IMG/VR virus record: IMGVR_UViG_3300031952_000001
Location: 124,001 to 188,000 of that record
Length of the DNA: 64,000 bases
Origin: a virus
Direction: 5' to 3' (one strand)
The notes beneath the pieces are model-generated. The model worked only from the letters and a program-made list of their open reading frames with translations. It searched no databases and had not been told where the DNA came from. Shown here piece after piece: positions 15,811 to 23,466 of this stretch (positions are counted from its first letter, which is position 1; every line of letters begins with the position of its first letter). The position numbers and the translations under genes are program-made.

Positions 15811-16099
15811 CGCCCTCCCCCTTCGTCACCGGCGGCGCGATGAACAGGTGAAAAACGAGCGCGCCGTTTTCCATCATGAAAGTTCCGACGTGCCGATACT
15901 CGAAGACCTTGTCGTAAATCGGGTGTCCAGTTCCCGCGAGGTGAAACTTTCGAACCTCATCTACGGCGTTCGGATCAACGAGTGCCCAGATGCACGGCTG
16001 CCCGCGTTGCACGTCCACGTGCAGGATGCGTGCCCCTGTCGGTATGAGAATTTCAAAGTCGTCCAGAATCTGGAACGTGTACTTGTAAACGGTCTTCAC
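15803..16099 (-). CDS. Small conserved phage/bacterial protein (DUF7352-like)
   Basis: 98 residues from a GTG overlapping the upstream stop (GTGA) after GGAGGG. The order VYKYTFQI, LIPTGARILHVDVQRGQPC, WALVDP, GTGHPI and HVGTF matches a widespread uncharacterised family I know as DUF7352. The family name is from memory. Role unknown. Confidence 0.75.
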   Translation of the reverse strand: MKTVYKYTFQILDDFEILIPTGARILHVDVQRGQPCIWALVDPNAVDEVRKFHLAGTGHPIYDKVFEYRHVGTFMMENGALVFHLFIAPPVTKGEGDD

Positions 16100-16665
16100 T
16101 TCGTCCCTCCTCTCGGCGGCGCGGAGATCGGCACGGGCCACCACCGAGAGAATTCGTGAACGTGGTGCGGACGCTCGTCTCCCGACTTGAGCACAGTGTC
16201 GCTGGCGATGTAGAAAACGATCTGCGGTGTCAACGTCTCGATCTGAACCCACCACCACGTATCCGTCTCCTTCGGTGCCTCCGTCGTCCACTTCACCTCC
16301 GGTCCAGGCACGGCGTCGGCGGCGGCGAGCGCCTTGATAGCATCGCTCAATCCGAACATCGCCTCGATCATGGTGGGGTGTTTGTCGAACCAGATCTTGT
16401 CGCGGTCGATGTTGATGTCAACGTGCGCCATCGTGTCCCACGCGACCTTGAACGCCTTCCGAACCCGCTCCACCCTCTCCTCCTCCGTCCCCTGCCCGTG
16501 GCCGGGCGCGCGGAGGGTAATGTCCGTGCTGTTGACGCATTCGCCCGGCTGCGCCTCGCGCATCTGGTAACTAGACTCGAATTCCTCCGGGTGCGGCGTG
16601 CGTGCGCTCAACGCCATCTCGCTCATCGCTACGTCCACCGGGTGCGGCTTCTGTGTCGAGTTCAT
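16096..16665 (-). CDS. Hypothetical protein, 189 aa
   Basis: Start at the ATG after AGGAGGGTTG. C-terminal region contains TDTWWWVQIE and SRWWPVPISAPP, a short beta domain pattern seen in small phage proteins. Function unknown. Confidence 0.8.
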   Translation of the reverse strand: MNSTQKPHPVDVAMSEMALSARTPHPEEFESSYQMREAQPGECVNSTDITLRAPGHGQGTEEERVERVRKAFKVAWDTMAHVDINIDRDKIWFDKHPTMIEAMFGLSDAIKALAAADAVPGPEVKWTTEAPKETDTWWWVQIETLTPQIVFYIASDTVLKSGDERPHHVHEFSRWWPVPISAPPRGGTK

Positions 16666-16666
16666 C

Positions 16667-16882
16667 TCAACCCTCCTCTTTCTGTCCATCTCCCGTTGCA
16701 AGCACCGTGCCGGGCGCGAGCTTGAGTTCGGCGATCTGTTCCCTTAATTCGGTCACGACTTCCAGGTGCCTGAACGCCCGGTCGAAACTGCGCCCGATGA
16801 CGACGACGAGAACCGCCGCCATGATGCAGAATTCGGTTATGACTACGACCGCGAACGTGTCGAATGTTACGTACTCAGGCAT
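16667..16882 (-). CDS. Membrane-anchored small protein, 71 aa
   Basis: Residues 9-30 form one hydrophobic helix (FAVVVITEFCIMAAVLVVVI). A coiled-coil-like segment follows (EVVTELREQIAELKL). The C-terminal LAPGT is encoded by a short DNA repeat also present twice in the next gene. Function unknown. Confidence 0.8.
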   Translation of the reverse strand: MPEYVTFDTFAVVVITEFCIMAAVLVVVIGRSFDRAFRHLEVVTELREQIAELKLAPGTVLATGDGQKEEG

Positions 16883-16883
16883 C

Positions 16884-17348
16884 TCAGCCTCCCTTCGGTT
16901 CTTCCCCCGTGCCGGGCGCGAGGGAGGATTTCGCGAGTTCCTTGTCCGCGCACGGCAGACACGTCACGGCCCGCTTGTCGCAATCGCTGAATGCCTTGCC
17001 GCAGATGCAGCAAATGTTTTTGTAGTGTCCCGGTGCCCATCCGCAGTGGGGTTCCGGTGTCGGCGTGCCGGGCGCGAGGGAGGAGGCGAACTCGGAAAGA
17101 AATATTGGAACGCACCGCCTCACCGTGATGGAATCATACTGCTCTGCACCATCAGCCATCAGCCACTCCGCGAACCTCCGCGCGCCCTCCTCCACGCCCG
17201 CAGCGTGGCCGAGTAGGTAGCCAGCGACGAACACACCCGACGCCTGCAACACCCCGTCGTCGTCACGTGGGCAATCACCGGACACCTCTGATTCCGACAA
17301 TTCCCATTCCTTCGCCGCCGCAGCGGATTGAGCGCGTAGGTTAGTCAT
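16884..17348 (-). CDS. Zinc-ribbon protein, 154 aa
   Basis: Start at the ATG overlapping the upstream stop (ATGA) after GGAGG. C-terminal CCICGKAF..C....CLPC is a zinc-ribbon pattern. It is flanked by two SSLAPGT segments encoded by direct DNA repeats (GTGCCGGGCGCGAG on the plus strand). Function unknown. Confidence 0.8.
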   Translation of the reverse strand: MTNLRAQSAAAAKEWELSESEVSGDCPRDDDGVLQASGVFVAGYLLGHAAGVEEGARRFAEWLMADGAEQYDSITVRRCVPIFLSEFASSLAPGTPTPEPHCGWAPGHYKNICCICGKAFSDCDKRAVTCLPCADKELAKSSLAPGTGEEPKGG

Positions 17349-18673
17349 GGGGTCCTCCACACACCGCGCGGTGGCAATTCGTTGACATCGATGAAATCTT
17401 CGCAGTCGTCTTCGCACAGAGGCGGTGCAGAAAACCACGACTGCCACGAGGTGCTTTCGACAACGTAGCGATAGCACTTCTCCTTACGCGGACACCCGAT
17501 GCCGTCGCATTTCACAGAATCAGCGGGATTCACCTGCTGTCGCCAGTATTCCGCGAGATCACACGACCCGTCCGCAGGGTCGCGGCAGATGCAGATGAAC
17601 TCGGGTCCATCGGGGCAGATCTGCTTGTCGCAATGGCCGGTGGCGCAGTGAATCCAAGTACCCCCGCCCTCCCGCAGCCTATCCCGCTCGGCCTCCGCCT
17701 TCTCCGCCCGTGCCAGGGCGGCGTCTCGCTCGGATTCAACTGCCTCCAGTTTGTCGTACCATTCCCGGTCGGCTTTCTGTACCCATCGCTCCGCCTTCTC
17801 CGCGCGTGCCAGGGCGGCGGTGAGGGAAGTGCGAAGATTGATGCACTCCCGCACCACACGTTTTATCGCTACACAGTAGTCCTCAGTGTCGCCGAGATCG
17901 GGTATTTCACATACCGCACTTTCGAGATCATAATAGCTGTTTCGATTGCGTTCCAACTTGGCCACATTCTCCCGCAACTCCGCCTCGATCTTCTGTCCAT
18001 ACATCACATTGGCGGTCGCGATGTCCGCCCTCCCCCGCTCCGCTTCGAGAGCGGCTTCAAGCCTCTCTATCTCCGCCTGCGCTTCCAACTCGACCACGGT
18101 GTGCGACCGCGTGAGTTCCGCTAGCGCCGCGTCGTGCTCGGTGCGCTCCGCTTCGAGCGCAGCTTCCAGGCTCTCGATCTTGTCCAGCGCCACGTTCCCC
18201 ATCGCAAACGACTCCCGCTGGCGTAGGTGGGCGACCTCGGCTTCGATGGCGGCGATCCGCCTGCGTGCCAGGTCGTAAAAATCCAGTACCTCGGCGAGCC
18301 GTTTCCGCAAGGCGGCCTCGGTCGATTCGAGGGCGGCGATCCTCACCCGCCCCCCAGCGCAATCCGCGTGCAACGCGATCATCTCCGCGTGCAGCTCCGA
18401 TTTCTCTGCTTCAAGGGTGGTGATCCGCTTCTGCGCGGCATCCAGTATCTTGGCGGCGTGCGGCGGCAGAGGTAGGTAGGGAGAGTTATCAGGGTGACAG
18501 CCCCCGCGCGGCTCCGCGTCCAAGAGCTTGCACTCTTCGTCCGTCAGCTGGTCCCACAGCACGTCCAGCTGATCCAGGATCGCGTCTTCCTGCTCGGGGG
18601 TCACCTTGCAGGTGTCGAGCCCGTCGGAGAGGTAGTCTCGCAGCTCCTTGTACTTTTCGAGGGCTTCGCTCAT
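17345..18673 (-). CDS. Long coiled-coil protein with Cys-rich C-terminus, 442 aa
   Basis: Start at the ATG after GATGAGGAAGAA, overlapping the stop of a membrane mini-gene. N-terminal helices (MSEALEKYKELRDYLSDG), then about 270 residues of coiled coil with repeated ALE-ERA heptads, then a Cys-rich tail (CATGHCDKQICPDG; CICRDPADGSC; CDGIGCPRKEKC). Length and layout suggest a scaffold or adaptor. No known family. Confidence 0.8.
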   Translation of the reverse strand: MSEALEKYKELRDYLSDGLDTCKVTPEQEDAILDQLDVLWDQLTDEECKLLDAEPRGGCHPDNSPYLPLPPHAAKILDAAQKRITTLEAEKSELHAEMIALHADCAGGRVRIAALESTEAALRKRLAEVLDFYDLARRRIAAIEAEVAHLRQRESFAMGNVALDKIESLEAALEAERTEHDAALAELTRSHTVVELEAQAEIERLEAALEAERGRADIATANVMYGQKIEAELRENVAKLERNRNSYYDLESAVCEIPDLGDTEDYCVAIKRVVRECINLRTSLTAALARAEKAERWVQKADREWYDKLEAVESERDAALARAEKAEAERDRLREGGGTWIHCATGHCDKQICPDGPEFICICRDPADGSCDLAEYWRQQVNPADSVKCDGIGCPRKEKCYRYVVESTSWQSWFSAPPLCEDDCEDFIDVNELPPRGVWRTP

Positions 18674-18828
18674 TTCTTCCTCATCTCTTCCAGACTTCCA
18701 GGGATGGAGTCGAGGACAGCACGAAGGCATCGACTCCGCTCTGCGTCTCTGCCGGCGCTGTAACCGATACGGTAGAACGCGAACCCGATCACCCAGGCAA
18801 CCACGACGCAGGCCATCCACCCCCACAT
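18670..18828 (-). CDS. Single-pass membrane protein, 52 aa
   Basis: ATG at 18828 overlaps the upstream stop (TGATG) and the stop overlaps the next ATG, as elsewhere in this operon. Residues 3-22 are hydrophobic (GWMACVVVAWVIGFAFY). The rest is a charged helix (AGRDAERSRCLRAVLDSI). Possibly a phage membrane accessory protein. Confidence 0.7.
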   Translation of the reverse strand: MWGWMACVVVAWVIGFAFYRIGYSAGRDAERSRCLRAVLDSIPGSLEEMRKK

Positions 18829-19127
18829 CAGCTGCCGCCCTTCTTCAGTATCGAGGTCGAGGTCAGCTCACCCCGCGGGCCGGTAGGTAGAGACAAGGGC
18901 GGTGACAGATCCGGCAGAAACCCAAAAGCCTCGCTCATAGCTTCCCGGAAGGCTATGAGCCGAGCCTGGGGGTGCCCACAGAACCCCGCAGGAGTGCTCG
19001 CGTACTTGCACCACCGAGGGTACCCGGGTGTCACAGGGTCGTAGGTTACATAGAAGCTGCACACCCTGGCAGGGCCCTCCGGGCTCGTGCACCGCAGCGC
19101 TACTTCGCAGGCGACCGGCGTGCTCAT
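18828..19127 (-). CDS. Cysteine-containing hypothetical protein, 99 aa
   Basis: Start at the ATG after AAGGAGGG. Cys spread as CEVALRC, CSFYV, WCKY and FCGHP, resembling a small metal-binding domain. Function unknown. Confidence 0.75.
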   Translation of the reverse strand: MSTPVACEVALRCTSPEGPARVCSFYVTYDPVTPGYPRWCKYASTPAGFCGHPQARLIAFREAMSEAFGFLPDLSPPLSLPTGPRGELTSTSILKKGGS

Positions 19128-19405
19128 AGACCCTCCTTCTCGACGTCGACACCGCCCTCGGCCAACGACATGCGGCTTCCGGCGATGTTCTTGGCGTGCC
19201 GGAGCCCCAAGCTGGAGAGTTCCAGTACCCACCGCCGGTAGTGCTCCAGGAAATCGATCTTCCGATACAGCTGATGGATCTCCTCTTTGAGCTTCATGTT
19301 CTGGGCGTCGAGGTGGTCCCTCTCGTCCAGGATGTCCTGGACCTTGTTCTCCAGCTCGTGCTTCGTCAGCTTCCGTACCGCGAGCGGTGGCTTCTTCTTC
19401 GGCAT
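19124..19405 (-). CDS. Coiled-coil protein, 93 aa, first gene of operon
   Basis: GCAGGAGGACAC precedes the ATG. Basic start (MPKKKPPLAVRKL) then coiled coil (LENKVQDILDERDHLDAQN). First gene downstream of the minus-strand promoter at 19431-19458. Function unknown. Confidence 0.8.
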   Translation of the reverse strand: MPKKKPPLAVRKLTKHELENKVQDILDERDHLDAQNMKLKEEIHQLYRKIDFLEHYRRWVLELSSLGLRHAKNIAGSRMSLAEGGVDVEKEGL

Positions 19406-19429
19406 GTGTCCTCCTGCTACTGCTCTGGA

Positions 19430-19732
19430 CTATATAGTCATGCCTGTGGGAAAGTCAAGAGGCCAGAAGGGTTCCAGAACGTCGAGTGCCTTGAGGGTCG
19501 TCGAGACCAGGTTATGCTCGTGCATGTACCAGTCGATGTGTTGGTCAAGGAAGTTGTCGAGGTGCTCCTGCCGCTCCGCGAGCCAGACGTTCTTCTTGGT
19601 GATGAGCGCCACGAGGCTCCCGTACTTCCGTAGGTTGACCTCGATGGAGAACTCCAGGTTCTCGATGCTGGAGAGGCCTTCGCGATAGATGCTGTAGCAG
19701 GCCCCTTGCTCATTCACGAACCAGGTCTTCAT
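19430..19732 (-). CDS. Hypothetical protein, 100 aa
   Basis: ATG overlaps the upstream stop (ATGA); AAGGA precedes it. The stop lies within the next promoter. Mixed alpha/beta with an LAERQEHLDNFLDQHIDWY helix. Function unknown. Confidence 0.8.
   Translation of the reverse strand: MKTWFVNEQGACYSIYREGLSSIENLEFSIEVNLRKYGSLVALITKKNVWLAERQEHLDNFLDQHIDWYMHEHNLVSTTLKALDVLEPFWPLDFPTGMTI
19431..19458 (-). promoter_or_regulatory. Second-type promoter, leftward
   Basis: On the minus strand TTGACT, 16 bases ending GGCATGAC, TATATA. It lies inside the 3' end of the upstream gene and drives the 19405-12464 operon. Confidence 0.75.
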
Positions 19733-20334
19733 GTTTCAGAGTCCTTACCGTACTGGTACGTGTTCGGATCAAGATAAATGGAAGGACGTGGTGGGGGGTC
19801 CTTGGAACCCTTCCACCGTGCATTGGCTGCCTTGCTGGAGATTTCGGAACGGCGCTCGGGGGTCAGAGACGCGGCCCTCGCAGGACCGCCCTTCCGACCG
19901 CCGAGCTGACCCATAGACACAGCTGCGGGGTTCTTCCCATGGTCCGGGGTCTTGTACTCGTATCTCTTCGGGTGCTTGCGCGGGGGCCGAAAGGGGCGCT
20001 CTCGTCGTTCGAGAATCCCGTGCTCCCACATCCAGCGGCACTGGGTGCAGAGGTTCGACTGCGAGAGGCTTCGCAGGTCTTCGGCCGAGTCGGAAATCTC
20101 TCGTATGGTTTTCCAAGTGGTACACACGGCCTTGATGGTGTCTGCTATCAGGCTGCTCGCGCGCCCTTCAGCCTTCAGGGGTGGGTTGGTCTGCTCGGAT
20201 GAGAACTCCAGGACACTGTTCAAAGCCTTTACCACGATTCGGAGACTCGCGAGCTGCTGTTCAAGGCTCTCTATTTCTAGGAGGGTCTCGTCTCTGTACC
20301 TACGGGTCTTTTCATCGAGGGTTTCCAACTTCAA
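19729..20334 (-). CDS. Coiled-coil/winged-helix paralog, TTG start (copy 3)
   Basis: 201 residues from a TTG five bases after GGAGG. The N-terminus (LDEKTRRYRDETLLEIESLE) closely matches copy 2 at 13595. The core is CTTWKTIREI, LSQSNLCTQCRWMW, GILERRE and a terminal YEYKTPD. The C-terminus is different: GGRKGGPARAASLTPERRSE and SSKAANARWKG, a motif common in phage and plasmid DNA-associated proteins. Likely DNA-binding. Confidence 0.8.
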   Translation of the reverse strand: MKLETLDEKTRRYRDETLLEIESLEQQLASLRIVVKALNSVLEFSSEQTNPPLKAEGRASSLIADTIKAVCTTWKTIREISDSAEDLRSLSQSNLCTQCRWMWEHGILERRERPFRPPRKHPKRYEYKTPDHGKNPAAVSMGQLGGRKGGPARAASLTPERRSEISSKAANARWKGSKDPPPRPSIYLDPNTYQYGKDSET

Positions 20335-20598
20335 TTAGTCCTCCAGAGCTTCCTTGCAGTCCTCTTCGAGGAGGTCCCACATCCAGCCCCACCGGGGCCA
20401 GGTGCGCTTCTCGTAGAGCAGCTGCACCATCTTCTTCCTCGCCGCTCCGTAGTCCTCCGCGGAGACGTTGTCGATGTCGAACGGAAACTCGCTGAAGAGC
20501 GCCGTGATCGACTGGGCGGACTCGCTCGCCGTCTGGACGTGCGTGACCGTGCGGGTCTTCGGGTCGATGTACCCGACCAGGTAACAAGTGGTGTTCAT
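20335..20598 (-). CDS. Hypothetical protein, 87 aa
   Basis: GAGGAGATC precedes the ATG. Tryptophan-rich C-terminus (RTWPRWGWMWDLLEED). Its stop lies beside the TTG of the next gene. Function unknown. Confidence 0.8.
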   Translation of the reverse strand: MNTTCYLVGYIDPKTRTVTHVQTASESAQSITALFSEFPFDIDNVSAEDYGAARKKMVQLLYEKRTWPRWGWMWDLLEEDCKEALED

Positions 20599-20608
20599 GA
20601 TCTCCTCC

Positions 20609-20866
20609 TCACAGCGGCGCGTAGGACAGGTACCTGGCCGAGTGCCGGGAGGTCCTACCCGTGCTCAAGTTGCGGATGATGACTTCGTCGTTGTAGCCGA
20701 GACGGATCACCACGCCCGTCTGCCTGTAGCTCAAGGCGTTCCGAGTCGTCACCCAGGTCACCTCGGTGCCAACGGGGAAGGCCTTCTCGATCAGGTTATG
20801 AAGGCCTACCTCGGCGTTGTGTAATTTTATGTAGGCAGCCGCGACCTTCTGCGCCATATTCTTCAT
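20609..20866 (-). CDS. Hypothetical protein, 85 aa, SH3-like barrel suggested
   Basis: AAAGGACATCT precedes the ATG. After an N-terminal helix the sequence (GTEVTWVTTRNALSYRQTGV ... LGYNDEVIIRNLSTGR) has the strand pattern of a small SH3-like barrel. Fold guess only. Confidence 0.8.
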   Translation of the reverse strand: MKNMAQKVAAAYIKLHNAEVGLHNLIEKAFPVGTEVTWVTTRNALSYRQTGVVIRLGYNDEVIIRNLSTGRTSRHSARYLSYAPL

Positions 20867-20876
20867 AGATGTCCTT

Positions 20877-21068
20877 TCAGATGAGCAGGACCTCTCGGGA
20901 GATCCCGTCCTTGTCGATCACCTTCAGCTGTCCGCTCTGGACACGGTCCATCAGGAGCAGCGCCCTGCGGACCACCTCGGCGCGCGAGGAGGCCGTCAGC
21001 CTGGACTTCAGGTCTTCCAGCAGCTCTAGACCCTCGTCGTCGAAGTCGAACTGGATGCGCGTCTTCAT
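20877..21068 (-). CDS. Ribbon-helix-helix regulator, probably leaderless
   Basis: 63 residues. KTRIQFDFDD (beta strand), then GLELLEDLKSRLTASSRAEV and VRRALLLMD (two helices) is the RHH pattern. Members of this fold dimerise and bind operator DNA. The ATG lies six bases from the TATATA -10 box with no room for a ribosome site, so the transcript is probably leaderless. First gene of its operon. Confidence 0.8.
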   Translation of the reverse strand: MKTRIQFDFDDEGLELLEDLKSRLTASSRAEVVRRALLLMDRVQSGQLKVIDKDGISREVLLI

Positions 21069-21074
21069 TTGATC

Positions 21075-21103
21075 TATATAGACACTGCTGAGGGGAAAGT
21101 CAA
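21075..21103 (-). promoter_or_regulatory. Second-type promoter, leftward
   Basis: On the minus strand TTGACT, 17 bases (ending GCAGTGTC), TATATA. The start codon of the RHH gene is only six bases downstream. Confidence 0.75.
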
Positions 21104-21110
21104 GAGGCTC

Positions 21111-21641
21111 TCAGCCCAGCTGCCTGCCGCACCACTCGACCATCTCGCCCAGCTCTTCCAGGGAGGTTTCGGTGTAGACGAACCCGCGATCAGCGAAGAC
21201 TCCGACGCGGACGCTGGGGGTCTCGGGGCCCTCGTTCCAGCCGAACTCGACGGAGAGCTTGCCGTTGTCGAACTTGATGTCCCGCAGCCGGTCCTTCAGG
21301 GTGGCGACCCGCTGTTCTTGTTCGCCTAGCTGCTCATGGAGCTGGTTGATGTCCGTCAGCAGCTCCTCAACCCTCCCTACGAGGAGTACGGCGGGCTCTT
21401 CCGGGAGGTATCCATCTCCGGGCGACACCGCCCGGACGTTGTCTAACTGCTCGACGGGCGTCTTCCGCGCCTTCTTCTCGACGGGCTTCTTCTTGGTCTT
21501 CTTTTTGGGCATGGTGTCCCTCCTCTCGGCTTCCGGCAGCATCTTGCCGGAGCAGTGGTAATTTACGGGTCCGTTGAACTGGCAGGGCTTCCCCGACCCG
21601 CACTTCTCCAAGCTGTACTGCTCGCAGTTCCTCCAGGCCAT
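21111..21641 (-). CDS. Hypothetical protein with Cys-rich start and coiled coil, 176 aa
   Basis: The ATG at 21641 overlaps the upstream stop (TGATG), favouring this start. A second in-frame ATG at 21512 has the stronger ribosome site GAGGAGGGACACC, so two forms are possible. The N-terminus has four Cys (CEQYSLEKCGSGKPC, HCSG). A lysine-rich linker and coiled coil follow. Function unknown. Confidence 0.7.
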   Translation of the reverse strand: MAWRNCEQYSLEKCGSGKPCQFNGPVNYHCSGKMLPEAERRDTMPKKKTKKKPVEKKARKTPVEQLDNVRAVSPGDGYLPEEPAVLLVGRVEELLTDINQLHEQLGEQEQRVATLKDRLRDIKFDNGKLSVEFGWNEGPETPSVRVGVFADRGFVYTETSLEELGEMVEWCGRQLG

Positions 21642-21910
21642 CAGTCGCTCACTTCTCGCAGATCGGGCGGTGCGAGCCTGGTCGCCTTGTCGAACAGGAC
21701 GTGCCTCAAGATCAGAGGCTCGACCTTGCTCCAGGGGATCGGCTTGTCCAGCTTGGGCCGGCCGCGGTGGATCTTCTCAGCCTCTTCCTTCGTGTAGCGG
21801 CCGGCCTTGTCGATGTCTGTGGTATAGCCCCTGTGATCGGGCCCCCACCAAACCGCGCAGTCCCCCACGATGGTCCCGACGTGCAGGATCAGGTACGACT
21901 CCTCAGTCAT
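21641..21910 (-). CDS. Hypothetical protein, 89 aa
   Basis: GGAGGAGGGCTGCG precedes the ATG. WWGPDHRGYTTDIDKAGRYT then EEAEKI resembles small phage proteins that display a GYT..I..AG.YT pattern; recognition is from memory. Function unknown. Confidence 0.8.
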   Translation of the reverse strand: MTEESYLILHVGTIVGDCAVWWGPDHRGYTTDIDKAGRYTKEEAEKIHRGRPKLDKPIPWSKVEPLILRHVLFDKATRLAPPDLREVSD

Positions 21911-22127
21911 CGCAGCCCTCCTCCGCCACCAGGAACTCGTCCACGACGGTGAACCGGTTCATCATGATTTGCAGCTCGCCATCCTCGTCTTCCAGGACGA
22001 AGACGCCCCACTTCCCGAGGTCCTTGATCTTCATGATGTGGCCTCGGGTGTAGTAGCCCTTCTCCGTCCAGACACCCTCCGTCAGAGTGACCTTCATCCC
22101 GATCATTTTCTCGTTCGAGACAAACAT
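21903..22127 (-). CDS. Hypothetical protein, 74 aa, SH3-like strand pattern
   Basis: Start at the ATG after AGGAGGGCTG; an upstream in-frame extension is rejected. Alternating strands (MKVTLTEGVWTEKGYYTRGH, WGVFVLEDEDGELQIM) suggest a small barrel. Function unknown. Confidence 0.8.
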   Translation of the reverse strand: MFVSNEKMIGMKVTLTEGVWTEKGYYTRGHIMKIKDLGKWGVFVLEDEDGELQIMMNRFTVVDEFLVAEEGCDD

Positions 22128-22135
22128 CAGCCCTC

Positions 22136-22483
22136 CTAGTGGGTCTTCATGCCGGTGAGCTTCTCGCGTACCGCTTCGAATGCCTGCCTCGCGATCTCCT
22201 TCTGCCAGGGCGGACACCCTTCTGCGTTGATTAGGGTGTTCGCCATCAAAGACCAGGTTCTGAACATCTCCGTGTCCGGAATCGGCTCTCCCTTGTTCTG
22301 GCCGTCGTAGGAGATGATGGCGGTGTCCACTGCACCGTCATGCGCACTCTCGCCGTGGCGCAGGATGGAGACCAGCACGAACGCATCCGTTAGCCCGTGC
22401 GTCTCAGTGGTCACGTCTTCCTTGCGGAACTCACCATTCTCCAGAGTCAGCCCGTACTTGCAGTGGTAGATCTTGTTGCTCAT
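22136..22483 (-). CDS. Hypothetical protein, 115 aa
   Basis: Begins MSNKIYHCKYGLTLENGEF. Its ATG overlaps the stop of a 20-residue mini-gene. A C-terminal helix carries PPWQKEIARQAFEAV. Function unknown. Confidence 0.8.
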   Translation of the reverse strand: MSNKIYHCKYGLTLENGEFRKEDVTTETHGLTDAFVLVSILRHGESAHDGAVDTAIISYDGQNKGEPIPDTEMFRTWSLMANTLINAEGCPPWQKEIARQAFEAVREKLTGMKTH

Positions 22484-22542
22484 GGAACCTTCACTTCTTT
22501 CGTTCTTGACAATTTCCCATCTTCAGGTATCTTCTTTTTCAT
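22480..22542 (-). CDS. Possible 20-aa mini-gene or leader peptide
   Basis: The frame MKKKIPEDGKLSRTKEVKVP has an ATGA overlap with the upstream gene's stop and another ATGA overlap with the downstream start. This is the normal junction of this operon on both sides. No clear ribosome site. It may exist to couple translation of its neighbours. Confidence 0.45.
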   Translation of the reverse strand: MKKKIPEDGKLSRTKEVKVP

Positions 22543-23003
22543 ACCAGCGGAGAGGTTTGAATCTCCGACAGCGCCTTCTGCGCGATGTCGACGGTGTCGC
22601 CCTCGACGACGCTCTTGCACGAGGCGATCTTCCTCAGCGCCACCTTGGCGGTGTTCAGCTTCTTGTAGATCGCGCTGAGTTCGTGGGACCACTCCAGCGC
22701 GAGAGCTTTCTGCTTCGAGGCAGCACTCGGCCGGCGGTTCAGGCTCGGCTTCTTCGGTTTGAGCACTTCGCTGACCTTCGGACCGAGAGACCCGAATCCG
22801 GTGTACCCGGGGTGGCACTTTGGAGGATGCTCACAGTGTTTACAGAACGCTTCGTACAGGAACGGATGCGAGTTTGGGCGGCTCTCGTAGTGGTCGCAAG
22901 GAGGCTTGCGCCGGTTCTCTTCCTTCCGTTTCTCCGGGTCCATATCGCACCAGCCGCAAATGGACGGTATCCCCGCCAAGCCGAGTTTTTTCTTGTCCCC
23001 CAT
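22539..23003 (-). CDS. Cys/His-rich protein, 154 aa
   Basis: Start at the ATG after GAGGTAACG; an in-frame GTG 15 bases upstream is rejected. The N-terminal half has CGWCDMD, CDHYE, CKHCEHPPKCHP: several metal ligands. The C-terminal half is helical. Function unknown. Confidence 0.8.
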   Translation of the reverse strand: MGDKKKLGLAGIPSICGWCDMDPEKRKEENRRKPPCDHYESRPNSHPFLYEAFCKHCEHPPKCHPGYTGFGSLGPKVSEVLKPKKPSLNRRPSAASKQKALALEWSHELSAIYKKLNTAKVALRKIASCKSVVEGDTVDIAQKALSEIQTSPLV

Positions 23004-23005
23004 CG

Positions 23006-23224
23006 TTACCTCGTCCACAGCTTGTCGATGATCCCGCGGAACTGCTCTTGCAGCTCCAGCGCGAGCCGCGTCCGAGCAGTCGCCTCCGCGAAGGGCTCCG
23101 AGATCTCCGGAATGACGTTGGCGACGTTTCTCAGCTGCCGGATCGCCCGCACCAGGTCGTCCACGTCATCGGTGCGCATGTCATGGTCCAGGATCACCGT
23201 CAGAGCGCAGACCCTGTCCGTCAT
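23006..23224 (-). CDS. Small conserved phage protein, 72 aa
   Basis: MTDRVCALTVILDHDMRTDD followed by VRAIRQLRNVANVIPE has the layout of a small protein I have seen in many tailed phages (strand, RTDD, helix with ...I..I..V..V.P). Role unknown in all cases I know. Confidence 0.8.
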   Translation of the reverse strand: MTDRVCALTVILDHDMRTDDVDDLVRAIRQLRNVANVIPEISEPFAEATARTRLALELQEQFRGIIDKLWTR

Positions 23225-23466
23225 GGCAGCCTCCCGTCCGTCTCCAAGCAGAGATCGTACGCGGTGCGTGCCTCTATGGGGTGGATCTTCATTGCCTTCA
23301 CCTTGTCTTGGCAGAGAGTGCTGGTCTCTCGGTAGGAGGCCTTGTCTTCAGAGCACTTCTGAAAGGACACGACCAGCATCAGTACAATTGCACCGATGAG
23401 GAGTACCCAGAGGAGCACATGGCCCAGGGCCTTCCACGGAAAAATTCCTACAGGGTCGAACCACAT
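23221..23466 (-). CDS. Single-pass membrane protein, 81 aa
   Basis: Start at the ATG in a TGATG overlap, after AAGGAGG. Residues 15-36 are a hydrophobic helix (GHVLLWVLLIGAIVLMLVVS). The remainder is charged with two Cys. Could be a spanin-like or accessory membrane protein; unproven. Confidence 0.8.
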   Translation of the reverse strand: MWFDPVGIFPWKALGHVLLWVLLIGAIVLMLVVSFQKCSEDKASYRETSTLCQDKVKAMKIHPIEARTAYDLCLETDGRLP

